Shown here piece by piece: positions 7,584 to 16,107 of a stretch of 64,000 nt of DNA. Under the pieces are notes generated by a model. That model searched no databases. It had not been told where the DNA came from and saw nothing but the letters and a program-made list of their open reading frames with translations. The position numbers were made by a program, and so were the translations under genes. Each line of letters starts with the position of its first letter. Position 1 is the first letter of the stretch. Source of the stretch: Bin87 sp965204905 (GTDB lineage: Bacteria > Chloroflexota > Dehalococcoidia > Lucifugimonadales > UBA3495); the NCBI GenBank assembly GCA_965204905.1, contig OZ242042.1, positions 4,029,832 through 4,093,831 on the forward strand, in the 5' to 3' direction.

Positions 7584-7918
7584 GGGGCGAGATAAGATGG
7601 GTGAACATCGAACCTGCCAATCAGGTAGTGGGGCATGAACAGGGCAATCGGCGTCCCGCCCTCATACTGAGCAACGACCGTTTCAATGCCGCATCGCAGT
7701 TGGTTATTGTAGCGTTGATCGGCTCGTCGGAAGCTAATCGGGTTCGCGCGACTGCCGTTCAAATCCAGTCGGTTGAGATGCCGAACACTCCGTCATGGGT
7801 TTTGACAGAGCAGATCCGAACGTTATCTACACGGCGGTTAGGAGACCTGATCGGGAGGGTGTCCGAAGAGGAATTTACGAAAGTTCTGGAAATGGTTTTT
7901 CGGCTCATGTACCAGTAA
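7568..7918 (+). CDS. MazF/PemK-family mRNA interferase toxin
   Basis: The 116-residue protein begins MARLLRGEIRWVNIEP and continues GHEQGNRRPALILSND. This is the typical beta-barrel core of MazF/PemK RNases, with the conserved G-x-E-Q-x-x-x-R-P segment containing the catalytic Arg. The later 'SWVLTEQIRTLSTRRLGDLIGRVS' carries the second conserved Thr/Ser region. Its start overlaps the upstream gene by 16 bases, so translation is coupled. Family members cut mRNA at short specific sequences; the specificity here is not predictable. Confidence 0.92.
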   Translation: MARLLRGEIRWVNIEPANQVVGHEQGNRRPALILSNDRFNAASQLVIVALIGSSEANRVRATAVQIQSVEMPNTPSWVLTEQIRTLSTRRLGDLIGRVSEEEFTKVLEMVFRLMYQ

Positions 7919-7964
7919 TCCCGCATCGGCAAACTCCTTGCCCTACTATGCGGCGTATGGTAAT

Positions 7965-7994
7965 TTGTCCGCATCAATTTCACGCCGCTAACAT
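7965..7994 (+). promoter_or_regulatory. Candidate promoter for the ABC ATPase genes
   Basis: TTGTCC (7965-7970), an 18-base spacer and TAACAT (7989-7994) lie about 50 bases upstream of the GTG start at 8045. Confidence 0.3.
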
Positions 7995-8044
7995 AGTGCG
8001 GGCGTGCGGTCACATGCACGCCAACCAGAGGAAGGAGCGTTGCC

Positions 8045-9088
8045 GTGGACCCGCTGCTTGAAGTCAAGAATCTACAAACGTACTTCTTTACCTACGAAGG
8101 CGTCGTCAAAGCGGTTGACGACGTCACCTACGAAGTGATGCCGGGCGAAACGCTGGGGCTGGTGGGCGAAAGCGGATGCGGCAAGAGCGTGAGCGCGCTG
8201 TCGCTGATGCGCCTGATTCCGGATCCTCCCGGCAAGACCATTGGCGGTGAGGTGCTGTTCGACGGAGAGGACATTCTCCAGGTCGATATGGACGATATGC
8301 GCCGCATCCGTGGCGCAAAGATGGCCATGGTGTTCCAGGAACCCATGACGTCGCTGAACCCGGTGCTGACGCTAGACCGGCAACTGACCGAGACCATCCA
8401 GCTGCACATGGGGAAGTCGCGCGATGATGCCCGTCAGGACGCGGTGAACCTGCTGGCGCAGGTGGGCATCCCCGACCCTGAACGGCGCATCCGCCAGTAT
8501 CCGCACCAGTTCAGCGGCGGGATGCGTCAGCGCGTGATGATCGCCATGGCGCTGAGCTGCAACCCCAAGCTGATCATCGCCGACGAGCCGACCACGGCAC
8601 TGGACGTTACCATTCAGGCGCAGATCCTGGAGCTGATGAAGTCGCTGACGGATACCCTGGGCGTGGCGCTCATAATCATCACGCACAACCTGGGCGTGGT
8701 GGCGCGGTACGCCGACCGGGTGAACGTGATGTACGCCGGCAAGATCATTGAACGCGGCTCGGCGCTGGAGATTTACACCAACCCCAGGCATCCTTACACC
8801 GTGGGCCTGCTGGACTCGGTGCCGCGACTGGACCAGCGGCTTACCGACGACGAGGGCAACGCGGCCAAGCTGGTGCCCATCGAAGGGCAGCCGCCCGACC
8901 TGGTGAACCTGCCGCAAGGCTGTTCGTTCCGCGCCCGTTGCCGCTGGGCCGTGGACAAGTGCGCCACGGAGGCGCCGCCACTGATGCAGGTGGAGAGCAG
9001 CAGCGGCGAGGAACCGCACGTGTCGGCCTGCTGGCGCTCGGAAGTGCTGGGCGTGCAGGCGCTGAGCTACGCCATGGGAACAGCGTAG
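8045..9088 (+). CDS. Peptide/nickel-type ABC transporter ATP-binding protein (OppD/DppD-like)
   Basis: The 347-residue ATPase has Walker A GESGCGKS (41-48), Q-loop VFQEPMTSLNP, signature FSGGMRQRV, Walker B LIIADEPTTALD and switch ITHN. The His-switch pair is followed by the oligopeptide-ABC C-terminal extension with cysteine-rich 'GCSFRARCRWAVDKC', which in Opp/Dpp family members can bind a 4Fe-4S cluster. The GTG at 8045 is supported by AGGAAGGAG seven bases upstream. It is followed by the OppF-like gene across a 110-base gap that holds a palindromic repeat. No permease lies beside it; permeases and a binding protein lie at 59.2-63.1 kb. Confidence 0.93.
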   Translation: MDPLLEVKNLQTYFFTYEGVVKAVDDVTYEVMPGETLGLVGESGCGKSVSALSLMRLIPDPPGKTIGGEVLFDGEDILQVDMDDMRRIRGAKMAMVFQEPMTSLNPVLTLDRQLTETIQLHMGKSRDDARQDAVNLLAQVGIPDPERRIRQYPHQFSGGMRQRVMIAMALSCNPKLIIADEPTTALDVTIQAQILELMKSLTDTLGVALIIITHNLGVVARYADRVNVMYAGKIIERGSALEIYTNPRHPYTVGLLDSVPRLDQRLTDDEGNAAKLVPIEGQPPDLVNLPQGCSFRARCRWAVDKCATEAPPLMQVESSSGEEPHVSACWRSEVLGVQALSYAMGTA

Positions 9089-9121
9089 GTTTGCCAATGG
9101 AATGTCCGGAGTGAGCGATAC

Positions 9122-9155
9122 CCCTCACCCAACCCTCTCCCACAAAGGGAGAGGG
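9122..9155. repeat. CTCTCCC/GGGAGAG palindromic repeat, copy 1
   Basis: Intergenic hairpin with arms CCCTCTCCC and GGGAGAGGG between oppD and oppF. It belongs to a family found nine times in the window. Confidence 0.8.
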
Positions 9156-9198
9156 CCATTTGCATAGCAATGACGATTAGGGGAGATGGAGTTTCACG

Positions 9199-10239
9199 AT
9201 GACGACTGCCGAAATGCCGCAGACCGCCGAGACGCAGCCGGGCCATGGGGACGTGCTGCTGGAAGTCCGTGGCCTGAAAATGCACTTTCCCGTGACGTCT
9301 GGAATCCTGTTCCAGCGGGCGGTGGCCCACATCAAAGCCATTGACGGCGTGGATTTCACGGTGCTGCGGGGCGAGACGCTGGGACTGGTGGGAGAGTCGG
9401 GCTGTGGAAAGACTACCACGGGCCGGTGCATCCTGCGCCTGTACAAGCCCACGGACGGTGAAATCTGGTTCGACGGCACAGAGATCGCCAACGCGCGCAC
9501 CAACCAGATGCGGGCGATGCGGCGGCAGATGCAGATCATATTCCAGGACCCGTACAGCTCACTGAACCCCCGCATGACTGCCGGCAACATCATCGGCGAG
9601 CCGTTGGCGGTGCATGGGCTGGTCAACAACAAGCGGGAGTACCGGGAGCGGGTGGCCGAGCTTTTGAACAACGTGGGCCTGAACCCGTACATGGCCGACC
9701 GGTTCCCCCACGAGTTCAGCGGCGGACAGCGCCAGCGCATCGGCGTGGCGCGGGCATTGTCGGTTGACCCGTCGTTCATCGTGTGCGACGAGCCGGTGTC
9801 GGCGCTGGACGTGTCCATCCAGGCGCAGATCATCAACCTGCTGGAAGACCTGCAGGAACGCTACGACCTGACCTATTTGTTCATCGCGCACGACCTGTCA
9901 GTGGTGCGACACATCAGCGACCGGGTGGCGGTGATGTACCTGGGCAAGATTGTCGAGATTGCCGACCGAAACGCCATTTACGAGAATCCGCAGCATCCCT
10001 ACACCCGGGCGCTGCTGTCGGCGGTTCCGATTCCCGACCCGGTGCTGGACGCGCAGCGCGAACGCATCATCCTGTCGGGCGAGGTGCCCAGCCCTTTGAA
10101 TCCGCCCAGCGGCTGCGTGTTCCATCCCCGCTGTCCGCTGGCGACGGACGACTGCATGCGGGTTATCCCGGAGGCGCGGGAGGTGATGCCGGACCACATT
10201 GCGGCGTGCATCAACGTGCCGGGGTACGGGCCGTACTGA
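9199..10239 (+). CDS. Peptide/nickel-type ABC transporter ATP-binding protein (OppF/DppF-like)
   Basis: The 346-residue ATPase has Walker A GESGCGKT (65-72), Q-loop IIFQDPYSSLNP, signature FSGGQRQRI, Walker B FIVCDEPVSALD and switch IAHDLSVV. The C-terminal oligopeptide extension carries 'GCVFHPRCPLATDDC'. It would pair with the preceding OppD-like ATPase to energise peptide or nickel import at the inner membrane. The ATG at 9199 lies 17 bases after a GGGGAGATGGAG stretch. A strong intrinsic terminator closes the unit at 10262-10297. Confidence 0.93.
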   Translation: MTTAEMPQTAETQPGHGDVLLEVRGLKMHFPVTSGILFQRAVAHIKAIDGVDFTVLRGETLGLVGESGCGKTTTGRCILRLYKPTDGEIWFDGTEIANARTNQMRAMRRQMQIIFQDPYSSLNPRMTAGNIIGEPLAVHGLVNNKREYRERVAELLNNVGLNPYMADRFPHEFSGGQRQRIGVARALSVDPSFIVCDEPVSALDVSIQAQIINLLEDLQERYDLTYLFIAHDLSVVRHISDRVAVMYLGKIVEIADRNAIYENPQHPYTRALLSAVPIPDPVLDAQRERIILSGEVPSPLNPPSGCVFHPRCPLATDDCMRVIPEAREVMPDHIAACINVPGYGPY

Positions 10240-10261
10240 TACTACAGACAAGGTCAAGAAG

Positions 10262-10297
10262 TGTGGGGGTGATGGTATGTCGCCCCCACAAGTTTTT
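10262..10297 (+). terminator. Intrinsic terminator after the ABC ATPase pair
   Basis: The stem TGTGGGGGTG (10262-10271) pairs with CGCCCCCACA (10281-10290), ten pairs with one G-U and a nine-base loop. A TTTTT run follows at 10293-10297. Confidence 0.75.
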
Positions 10298-10348
10298 GAC
10301 AGTGCCAGCCTCCGGCCTTATCCTGTCATTCACGGAGGCCACGACGCC

Positions 10349-10549
10349 ATGACCATGTGGGACCGCATATTTCTACTGTCGATTGTCGTGTATTTTGTTG
10401 GTATGCTGGCAGTTATGGCCGGCGAATTTGTAATGCCAGGCTGGAAACCCGTTACATCAGTTGTGGGCGGTTCTATCGCTGGCATCGGTGGCCTGGCCTG
10501 CGCCGTGTCTGCCATTGTCCTGATATTTAGAATCAAAATACGGACATGA
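10349..10549 (+). CDS. Small two-helix membrane protein, unknown function
   Basis: This 66-residue protein has two hydrophobic helices (about residues 5-28 and 37-60) and a short basic tail RIKIRT. The start was placed at ATG 10349, supported by GGAGG at 10334-10338. An upstream in-frame ATG at 10277 would lie inside the terminator hairpin. The next small membrane gene starts three bases after its stop, and the SDR gene follows three bases after that, so the three are probably co-transcribed. No family recognised. Confidence 0.6.
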   Translation: MTMWDRIFLLSIVVYFVGMLAVMAGEFVMPGWKPVTSVVGGSIAGIGGLACAVSAIVLIFRIKIRT

Positions 10550-10552
10550 GCC

Positions 10553-10780
10553 GTGAAATTTTACGGCCGGGCTGGGGAATTAATACTGATTGGGCTACTG
10601 GCTCTAAACGCTATCATCATCACGGCAAGCGCGGCTGCAATAGCGTATTCCGTAATTGACCCCACGAAGATAGACCGATTTCTAGCCATCATTGGCGCCT
10701 TGGGTGGTCTCCCCATGATTATCGGCCTGTACGTATGGCTGCGAACGCTTCGCGAAAATGATAGCGACTCTGAGGATTGA
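10553..10780 (+). CDS. Small two-helix membrane protein, unknown function
   Basis: This 75-residue protein has two transmembrane helices (about residues 9-34 and 43-64) and an acidic C-terminus (RENDSDSED). The start is GTG at 10553, three bases after the previous stop. It resembles the preceding protein in layout though not clearly in sequence; the two may form a small membrane pair. It is followed after three bases by the SDR gene. Function unknown. Confidence 0.6.
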   Translation: MKFYGRAGELILIGLLALNAIIITASAAAIAYSVIDPTKIDRFLAIIGALGGLPMIIGLYVWLRTLRENDSDSED

Positions 10781-10783
10781 CCT

Positions 10784-11551
10784 ATGCGTCTTGAAAACAA
10801 AACCGCTCTGATTACCGGCGCCAGTCGCAACATTGGCGCCGAGATTGCCCGCACCTTTGCCCGCGAGGGGGCGGACCTAATCCTGAACACGCGGCAGTCG
10901 GTGGAGGACCTGGAGTCCGTGGCCGCCGAGTGCCGGGAGTTGGGGGTACGCACCCACACCGTCATCGGCGACGTGTCCGACCCGGACCGGGTGACCGCGA
11001 TGGTGTCTGAGGGGATTGACGCACTGGGCACTGTGGACGTGCTGGTTAGCAACGTTGCGGTGCGTCCGCACAAGCCATTGCTGGAGGTGTCGGTGGAGGA
11101 ATGGCAGGACGTCATCGCCACCAACCTGCACGCATCGTTCTACCTGATGCGGGCCGTGCTGCCGGGGATGCTGGAGCAGGGTTCTGGGAGCATCATCGCG
11201 CTGGGCGGGCAGGCCGCCATCACCGGGCGGCCGGAAACCGCCGTGGTGACCACCGCCAAGACGGGACTGCTGGGGCTGATCCGCGCCGTTGCCGCCGAAT
11301 ACGCTGGTCAAGGCGTGCGAGCCAACCTGGTGAATCCCGGTTCCACGGACACGTTCCGCGCACATCCGGAATGGTATCCGGAGTTTCAGGAAGTTGAACG
11401 GAACTCCACGCAGCATCTGAGCTCCATTCCGATGGGGAGGCAGGGCACGGTGCAGGACATCGCCAACGCCTGCCTGTTTTACGCCAGCGACGAATCGTCC
11501 TACATCACCGGCGACCGGATGAACGTGGTGGGCGGGCGATACATCGTATAA
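10784..11551 (+). CDS. SDR-family protein lacking the catalytic tyrosine
   Basis: The 255-residue protein has a Rossmann fold with TGASRNIG (12-19, NAD(P) binding) and the classical 'NPGSTDT' and 'PMGRQGTVQDIANACLF' C-terminal motifs of FabG-like reductases. The active-site region reads GGQAAITGRPETAVVTTAKTG. The Lys is present, but the Tyr of YxxxK is Val and the usual Ser is Gly. A standard proton-relay reduction therefore seems unlikely. It may be a binding or regulatory paralog, or may use another mechanism. It sits three bases after two small membrane protein genes. Confidence 0.85.
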   Translation: MRLENKTALITGASRNIGAEIARTFAREGADLILNTRQSVEDLESVAAECRELGVRTHTVIGDVSDPDRVTAMVSEGIDALGTVDVLVSNVAVRPHKPLLEVSVEEWQDVIATNLHASFYLMRAVLPGMLEQGSGSIIALGGQAAITGRPETAVVTTAKTGLLGLIRAVAAEYAGQGVRANLVNPGSTDTFRAHPEWYPEFQEVERNSTQHLSSIPMGRQGTVQDIANACLFYASDESSYITGDRMNVVGGRYIV

Positions 11552-11594
11552 TGCCCGCCCGGCAGTGTCGCACGTCTCACGGAGCAGGGCCGCT

Positions 11595-12500
11595 ATGACC
11601 AGCAGACCGTCAAAATCCCAAACCAGACCCATGCCCGACCCGCCTCGGATTAAGCATCCCACCGAGGCCGAGGCGCCCCATCTCTACGAGAACGGGGTGT
11701 ATTATCCTTCCGCCGTCAACGGGCCGCTACTAGATCCGCCATCAGAGGCCGATGCTCCCCACTTGTATGAGAACGGCGTCTGCTACCCCTCATCGGACGG
11801 TGTACCTTTGCCCGACGGAGAAACCCAAGGCTTGCAATTCCAGGCGCTAGTGCCTGCTCTGCGCGGCCACTACGTTGACCAACCCCGCACCCACGTCAAC
11901 GGCAACACTTTCATCTACTACGATGAGGGCAACCCCCGGCGCGCCGTTTCTCCCGACTGCTACGTCGCTTTAGACGTGGACGTTGACATCATCGACCACA
12001 ACAACAACTACCGCATCTGGGACATGGGCAAACCGCCCGACTTCGTGTTGGAAATAGCGTCCCAAAGCACCGCCGACAACGACCTGCACCCGAAGCGGGA
12101 ACTCTACGCCATCATCGGCATTGGGGAGTATTGGCGTTACGACCCCACGCCGGACAGCGAATTCTACGGCGAGCCGCTGGTGGGCGAGTGCCTGGTTGAC
12201 GGCGAGTATCAGCGGATGCCGGTGGAGCCGGACGACGAGGGCAGACCCCGTGGCCACAGCCCGACGCTGGGGCTAGACCTGGTGTGGGAGGGCGACGGCC
12301 GGCTCCGTTTCTACGACCCTGCAACCGGCGAGTGGCTACGCAACTTTGAAGAAACGCGCGCCGAGTTGGTGGCGGAAAGAACCGCCCGGGAAGTGGCAGA
12401 GGCCATGCAGGAAACCACGCAGGCGCAACTGGAGGCGGCAGAGGCGCGTGCCGCCGACTTGGAGGCGGAGCTGCGCCGTCTGCGCGGGGACGAGGGCTAG
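11595..12500 (+). CDS. Uma2-family putative nuclease with N-terminal duplicated segment and C-terminal coiled coil
   Basis: The core at about residues 90-240 carries SPDCYVALDVD, KPPDFVLEIAS and IIGIGEYWRYDP. These are the hallmark blocks of Uma2 (DUF820) proteins, which have a PD-(D/E)xK nuclease fold. Before the core, a segment with APHLYENGVYYPS is repeated about 33 residues later as APHLYENGVCYPS. A charged coiled coil (about 255-301) ends the protein. The start at 11595 was chosen for the GGAG at 11580. Its stop overlaps the convergent ROK gene by four bases. It is one of three Uma2 genes in the window; the biological role of this family is not settled. Confidence 0.85.
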   Translation: MTSRPSKSQTRPMPDPPRIKHPTEAEAPHLYENGVYYPSAVNGPLLDPPSEADAPHLYENGVCYPSSDGVPLPDGETQGLQFQALVPALRGHYVDQPRTHVNGNTFIYYDEGNPRRAVSPDCYVALDVDVDIIDHNNNYRIWDMGKPPDFVLEIASQSTADNDLHPKRELYAIIGIGEYWRYDPTPDSEFYGEPLVGECLVDGEYQRMPVEPDDEGRPRGHSPTLGLDLVWEGDGRLRFYDPATGEWLRNFEETRAELVAERTAREVAEAMQETTQAQLEAAEARAADLEAELRRLRGDEG

Positions 12501-13549
12501 ACTGCCAAATCCGCGGCCGGTTCCCCTTGCGTTTTCGCCCAGACGAGGCTGGCCGCGCCGACCATGCCCTGGCTGTCGCCCAGGGTGGCCGGGGCCAGGC
12601 GAAACTGCCGGTGGCCGGAACTCATGGCGCGGCGACGCATACCGTCCTCGATGCGGCCCAGCAGGTCCAGTTGCAACAGGCCCTGGGTCACGCCGCCACC
12701 GAGCACAACCACGTCGGGGTTGAACAAGTTGAGGACATTGCCCATGCCCACGATGATGGCGGCGACGGCATCGTTGATCACTTCCAAGGCCACAGAATCG
12801 CCTCGCGCCGCCGCGTTGAACACATCCTCGCCGGTGATGGCGGCGTTGGCTTCGTAGGCGAGTTGCAGCGGTGCACCCGGGGTTGCGTCGCCGAGCCGAG
12901 ATTGAGCAGCGCGTCCGATAGCGGTGCCGGAGGCCAGGGCCTCGAGGCATCCGCTGTTGCCGCAGGCGCAGGCCGGGGCGTCGGCGCGGCAATCGATGGT
13001 CATGTGGCCGACTTCCGCGGCGGCCCCGGCGGCCCCGATGAACATCTCGCCGCCATCGACGACGCCGGCGCCGACGCCGGTGCTGAAGGTGACGAACACC
13101 AGAGTGCGGGCCGGCCGATCTCGTGGAGTAGCGGGACGCCCCGCGCCGTAGTAGCACTCGCCGAGGGCGGCCAAGTTGGCGTCGTTGCCCACCCACACGG
13201 GCAGATTGAGCACGGGCTGCCACAGGTCGGGCAGAGTCACCCCGTTCAGCGCCGGCAGGTTGGGAGAGGACAACAGCATGTTGGTGTCGGCGTCAATTGA
13301 ACCAGCCAGAGCGATGCCGGCGCCAGCGATGGGACGGCCAAAGGCGTTATATTTGGCCTGGCGGAGCAGGGCGCCGGCCGTTGCGGCCAACTCGTCCTGG
13401 AGAGCGTCGGGCCGGTTGGCGATGCGGTCCTGCCAGAGTATCCGCCCCGCGCGATCGATGACGGCGGCCCGCGCCCAGGTTCCACCCCAGTCCATCGCCA
13501 GGGCCACCGGCGAGTTTGCAATATTAGTGTCAGAGCGGTTGGCAGTCAT
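12497..13549 (-). CDS. ROK-family sugar kinase / glucokinase-like protein
   Basis: The 350-residue protein has the N-terminal phosphate-binding DWGGTWARAAV, the sugar-binding region VWVGNDANLAALGE, the second phosphate loop FSTGVGAGVVDGG, and the ROK zinc motif EVGHMTIDCRADAPACACGNSGCLEALASG. The zinc ligands are the His and three Cys in that stretch. No N-terminal winged helix is present, so it is a kinase rather than an NagC-type repressor. The likely substrate is glucose or an amino sugar. It converges with the Uma2 gene (four-base overlap) and lies 33 bases upstream of the end of the cytochrome maturation cluster. Confidence 0.9.
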   Translation of the reverse strand: MTANRSDTNIANSPVALAMDWGGTWARAAVIDRAGRILWQDRIANRPDALQDELAATAGALLRQAKYNAFGRPIAGAGIALAGSIDADTNMLLSSPNLPALNGVTLPDLWQPVLNLPVWVGNDANLAALGECYYGAGRPATPRDRPARTLVFVTFSTGVGAGVVDGGEMFIGAAGAAAEVGHMTIDCRADAPACACGNSGCLEALASGTAIGRAAQSRLGDATPGAPLQLAYEANAAITGEDVFNAAARGDSVALEVINDAVAAIIVGMGNVLNLFNPDVVVLGGGVTQGLLQLDLLGRIEDGMRRRAMSSGHRQFRLAPATLGDSQGMVGAASLVWAKTQGEPAADLAV

Positions 13550-13582
13550 GGTTGAACGGATTGTATCATCACCAATCGCGCA

Positions 13583-14158
13583 TTAACCGCCGTTTGATTC
13601 GGCCTCGGCCAGGAGGGTGTCTAACGTTGCCCGGAGGACGTCCTCGGGCATGGGGCCGACGTACTTGTGGCGGATGATGCCGTTGGCGTCAACGAAGAAT
13701 TTTTCGGGGATGCCGCGGACGCCGTAGTTGAGGGCAATGTCGCCGTCGGTATCCACGCCGGCGGGGTATTCGACGCCAAATTCCACCAGGAACAGCTCCG
13801 CCGAGTTCTCGGTGTCCCAGACGTTGACGCCGACGAACTCCACGGGCCGGTCCGCGTAGGCGGCGTAAGCGCGGTTCAACGCCGCCGATTCCTGCCGACA
13901 GGGGGCGCACCAGGAGGCCCAGAAGTCAACCATTACAACCTTGCCTTGCAGGTCGGACAATCTCACGGTATCACCGTTCAACAGCGCCAACGAGAAGTCC
14001 GCGGCTGGGGAGCGTTCGATCCGGATCTCGCCGAACTGCTGGTTGATGCCGGTTCCGGGAGATTGGCCTCGCTGTTGCATCGCGGCCCAGGCCAGCAGAG
14101 CGAACAGGGGGACCAGCGCGGCGGCCGTCCCCAGGATGATCCAGTTGCGGCGGGACAT
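13583..14158 (-). CDS. TlpA/ResA/DsbE-type membrane-anchored thioredoxin (CcmG role)
   Basis: The 191-residue protein has an N-terminal membrane anchor (residues 6-28) and a thioredoxin fold with the active site WCAPC (Cys84, Cys87). It has the redoxin/TlpA layout 'ADFSLALLNGDTVRLSDLQGKVVMVDFWASWCAPC' and the cis-Pro loop GVRGIPEKFFVD. In cytochrome c maturation such proteins reduce the apocytochrome CXXCH cysteines outside the membrane. Its start overlaps the stop of the upstream gene by one base, within a ccmF/ccmH cluster, which supports that role. Confidence 0.9.
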   Translation of the reverse strand: MSRRNWIILGTAAALVPLFALLAWAAMQQRGQSPGTGINQQFGEIRIERSPAADFSLALLNGDTVRLSDLQGKVVMVDFWASWCAPCRQESAALNRAYAAYADRPVEFVGVNVWDTENSAELFLVEFGVEYPAGVDTDGDIALNYGVRGIPEKFFVDANGIIRHKYVGPMPEDVLRATLDTLLAEAESNGG

Positions 14159-15201
14159 CAGGCGGCGGTTTCCGTCGGGCGTCGCCAGACTCCCAGTATC
14201 AGTAGGCCAGCCAGCGACGCGGCCACTACGACGGGTATGGCAGCGTACCAGAATCGCGCTTCGGACAACGGATTGCCCAACTTAGTAATCCACGAGGGCT
14301 CCGGCAGGCTGGACAACTGGAGGTCAACGCCGGCGCCGGGGGCCAGGTTTTCGGTTCCCCAGACGTGGTAGGTTATCTCGCCGAGGGTCAGGCTATCCTG
14401 AGGGGCAAGCCCGCCCACGCCGATGTTGCCGAACTCGTCGGGGATCAGCAGGCGCAGAGATTCCGCGCCCTGGAGCGTGTTGTCGCGCCAGGCCAGGGTG
14501 TCGCCGGCGTAGGGCACGGTGAAGGTGAAGCTCACCTGGTGGCGTCCGGGCGGCACGGGGGCGGTGATGGCGAAACCGGTGCCTACGGGTATCACCTCGC
14601 CGCCCACCAGATCGGTGGATACGTCGAGATTGGTCGCCTCGGCGGGCAGAGAGAAGCGCAGAAAGCTGAACTGGCCGATCATGGGCGGAGCGGACAGGTC
14701 AGGAACCAGCGTGGTGTCGCTGCGGTTTTCCAGGGTGAAGAGCTGCACGGCGGCCATGCGTCGTGTGGCGGTATCGATGCCGGCCACGATGATGGACTGC
14801 TCGGTGGTGGCGACTACGCCGACATCCCGGGTCAGCTCGTACACGGTGAGCGACACCGGGTCGGACGTTTCCGATGGCGAAAGCACCTGGCTGTACCTGG
14901 TGCCGCCATAGATGGCTACCACAGCCGCGCTGCCGTTTTCCGGCGTGGGCGGCACATCGTCAAAGCGGAACGCACCGTCGGCGTCGGTGGTGGTTTCGTA
15001 GGTGTCCACCGAGCCGGAATCGACGCCGAACTGGTGCAGCAGGACGGTGGCGTTGGCCGGGACCGGGCCGCTTTGGGTTCCGTTGATCAGGACGCCGGAC
15101 GCCGGAGACGTAGCGGGCGACTGGGAATAGAGCGCGGCCGGCGTGATAGCCAGCAGGATTATGGCCACCAACGCGGCCAGTATGGGCAATCGGATAAGCA
15201 A
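14158..15201 (-). CDS. Exported, C-terminally anchored protein of the cytochrome maturation cluster
   Basis: The 347-residue protein has a signal peptide (residues 1-27), then a carboxypeptidase-regulatory-like beta-sandwich segment (ASGVLINGTQSG..., DADGAFRFDDVPP). A long beta-rich domain follows, and one C-terminal transmembrane helix (about 317-338) ends with basic residues. Similar large exported proteins occur beside ccm genes in Chloroflexota. The catalytic role is unknown; a chaperone or complex-assembly role is inferred from position only. It is coupled to the TlpA-like gene and sits seven bases downstream of the coiled-coil membrane protein. Confidence 0.7.
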   Translation of the reverse strand: MLIRLPILAALVAIILLAITPAALYSQSPATSPASGVLINGTQSGPVPANATVLLHQFGVDSGSVDTYETTTDADGAFRFDDVPPTPENGSAAVVAIYGGTRYSQVLSPSETSDPVSLTVYELTRDVGVVATTEQSIIVAGIDTATRRMAAVQLFTLENRSDTTLVPDLSAPPMIGQFSFLRFSLPAEATNLDVSTDLVGGEVIPVGTGFAITAPVPPGRHQVSFTFTVPYAGDTLAWRDNTLQGAESLRLLIPDEFGNIGVGGLAPQDSLTLGEITYHVWGTENLAPGAGVDLQLSSLPEPSWITKLGNPLSEARFWYAAIPVVVAASLAGLLILGVWRRPTETAA

Positions 15202-15208
15202 GGCGGGG

Positions 15209-15808
15209 TTACTGACCGCTCTGGACGTTGCCGTTGCGCTGCTGGCGCAGGTGGGCGATTTCGGCGGTGAGTTCGGTCAGCGCGGCCATGAACGCCTGGT
15301 GTTCCTGCCGGCGCTCTTCTGCGGCCTGCCGACGTGTTTCTTCCAACTGCTGAAGTTCTGCTTCCATTCGGCGCTGCCGCTCTTCCGCAGCCTGCCGGCG
15401 CTCTTCGGCCAGTTTGTCCATCAATCCCTGGCGCTCTTCCATCAGCCCCTGGCGCTCTTCCTGCCACTGCTTTTGGAGTTCAGCCAATTGGTTTTGCGCC
15501 GCGATGCGCGCGGCTCGTTCCTTTTTGATCATGTCGTACCGCCAAAAACCTCCGATCCCGCCGACCAGCCCTCCGTAGGTCAGCATTCTCCCGAAAACGT
15601 CAACGTTAATGTACCTGGCAATGGAGCCCGGGTTGCAGCCCGTCAACGCGGCGACTTCGAGCGTGCAAACTGTATGGGTATAGTACCAGATGAGCCACGT
15701 TGACGCCGCAGTGATCAGGGCAAGCAGCGCCGGCAGCCACACTACCTCGATAATGTCGGTGACGGTGCGCCGCTCCGCGTCGGTTGGGAGTTCGGTAGGA
15801 TCAATCAT
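15209..15808 (-). CDS. Two-helix membrane protein with long charged coiled coil
   Basis: The 199-residue protein has transmembrane helices at about residues 22-45 and 72-92 and an extended Arg/Glu/Gln-rich coiled coil from about 97 to 190. The coil has imperfect repeats such as EERQGLMEERQGLM and RRQAAEERQRR/RRQAAEERRQE. No family recognised. It overlaps the CcmI-like gene by eight bases and lies within the cytochrome maturation operon, so it is probably a membrane scaffold. The repeats may be prone to length changes. Confidence 0.6.
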   Translation of the reverse strand: MIDPTELPTDAERRTVTDIIEVVWLPALLALITAASTWLIWYYTHTVCTLEVAALTGCNPGSIARYINVDVFGRMLTYGGLVGGIGGFWRYDMIKKERAARIAAQNQLAELQKQWQEERQGLMEERQGLMDKLAEERRQAAEERQRRMEAELQQLEETRRQAAEERRQEHQAFMAALTELTAEIAHLRQQRNGNVQSGQ

Positions 15809-16097
15809 CCCGCTCGCCTCCGGTCTCCTGTTCCATCTCCCTCAGCAGCGTTGCCGCCTGGCGGCGATATTCATCCAGTTGCTCCTGGAAATCGTCGTCG
15901 TTGATGCGGCCCAGGCTGTGGTCGGTTTGCAGGGTGCGGATGGCGTCGTACACGGCGTTGAGCGCGGCGGCGTGGTCGGCGCCTGAGGTTTCCGACGGAT
16001 CCGTTGGAGGCGGCGGGTTACGTCGGCGGGCCAGCAGGGGCCAGGCCACAACTGCAATAATCAGGAGCGCAACGGCAATCGCCAGGCCGAGTTGCAT
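15801..16097 (-). CDS. Short CcmI-like cytochrome c biogenesis membrane protein
   Basis: The 98-residue protein has an N-terminal transmembrane helix (residues 4-22) followed by a soluble segment with 'LQTDHSLGRINDDDFQEQLDEYRRQAATLLREME'. This resembles the conserved 'GkIsdeDyr....R.eAa.lL' region of CcmI/CycH N-terminal parts and of related zinc-ribbon-free Chloroflexota proteins. It lacks the TPR domain of full CcmI. It sits ten bases after ccmF, as expected for a maturation-complex helper. Confidence 0.6.
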   Translation of the reverse strand: MQLGLAIAVALLIIAVVAWPLLARRRNPPPPTDPSETSGADHAAALNAVYDAIRTLQTDHSLGRINDDDFQEQLDEYRRQAATLLREMEQETGGERDD

Positions 16098-16107
16098 GAC
16101 GGGTACG

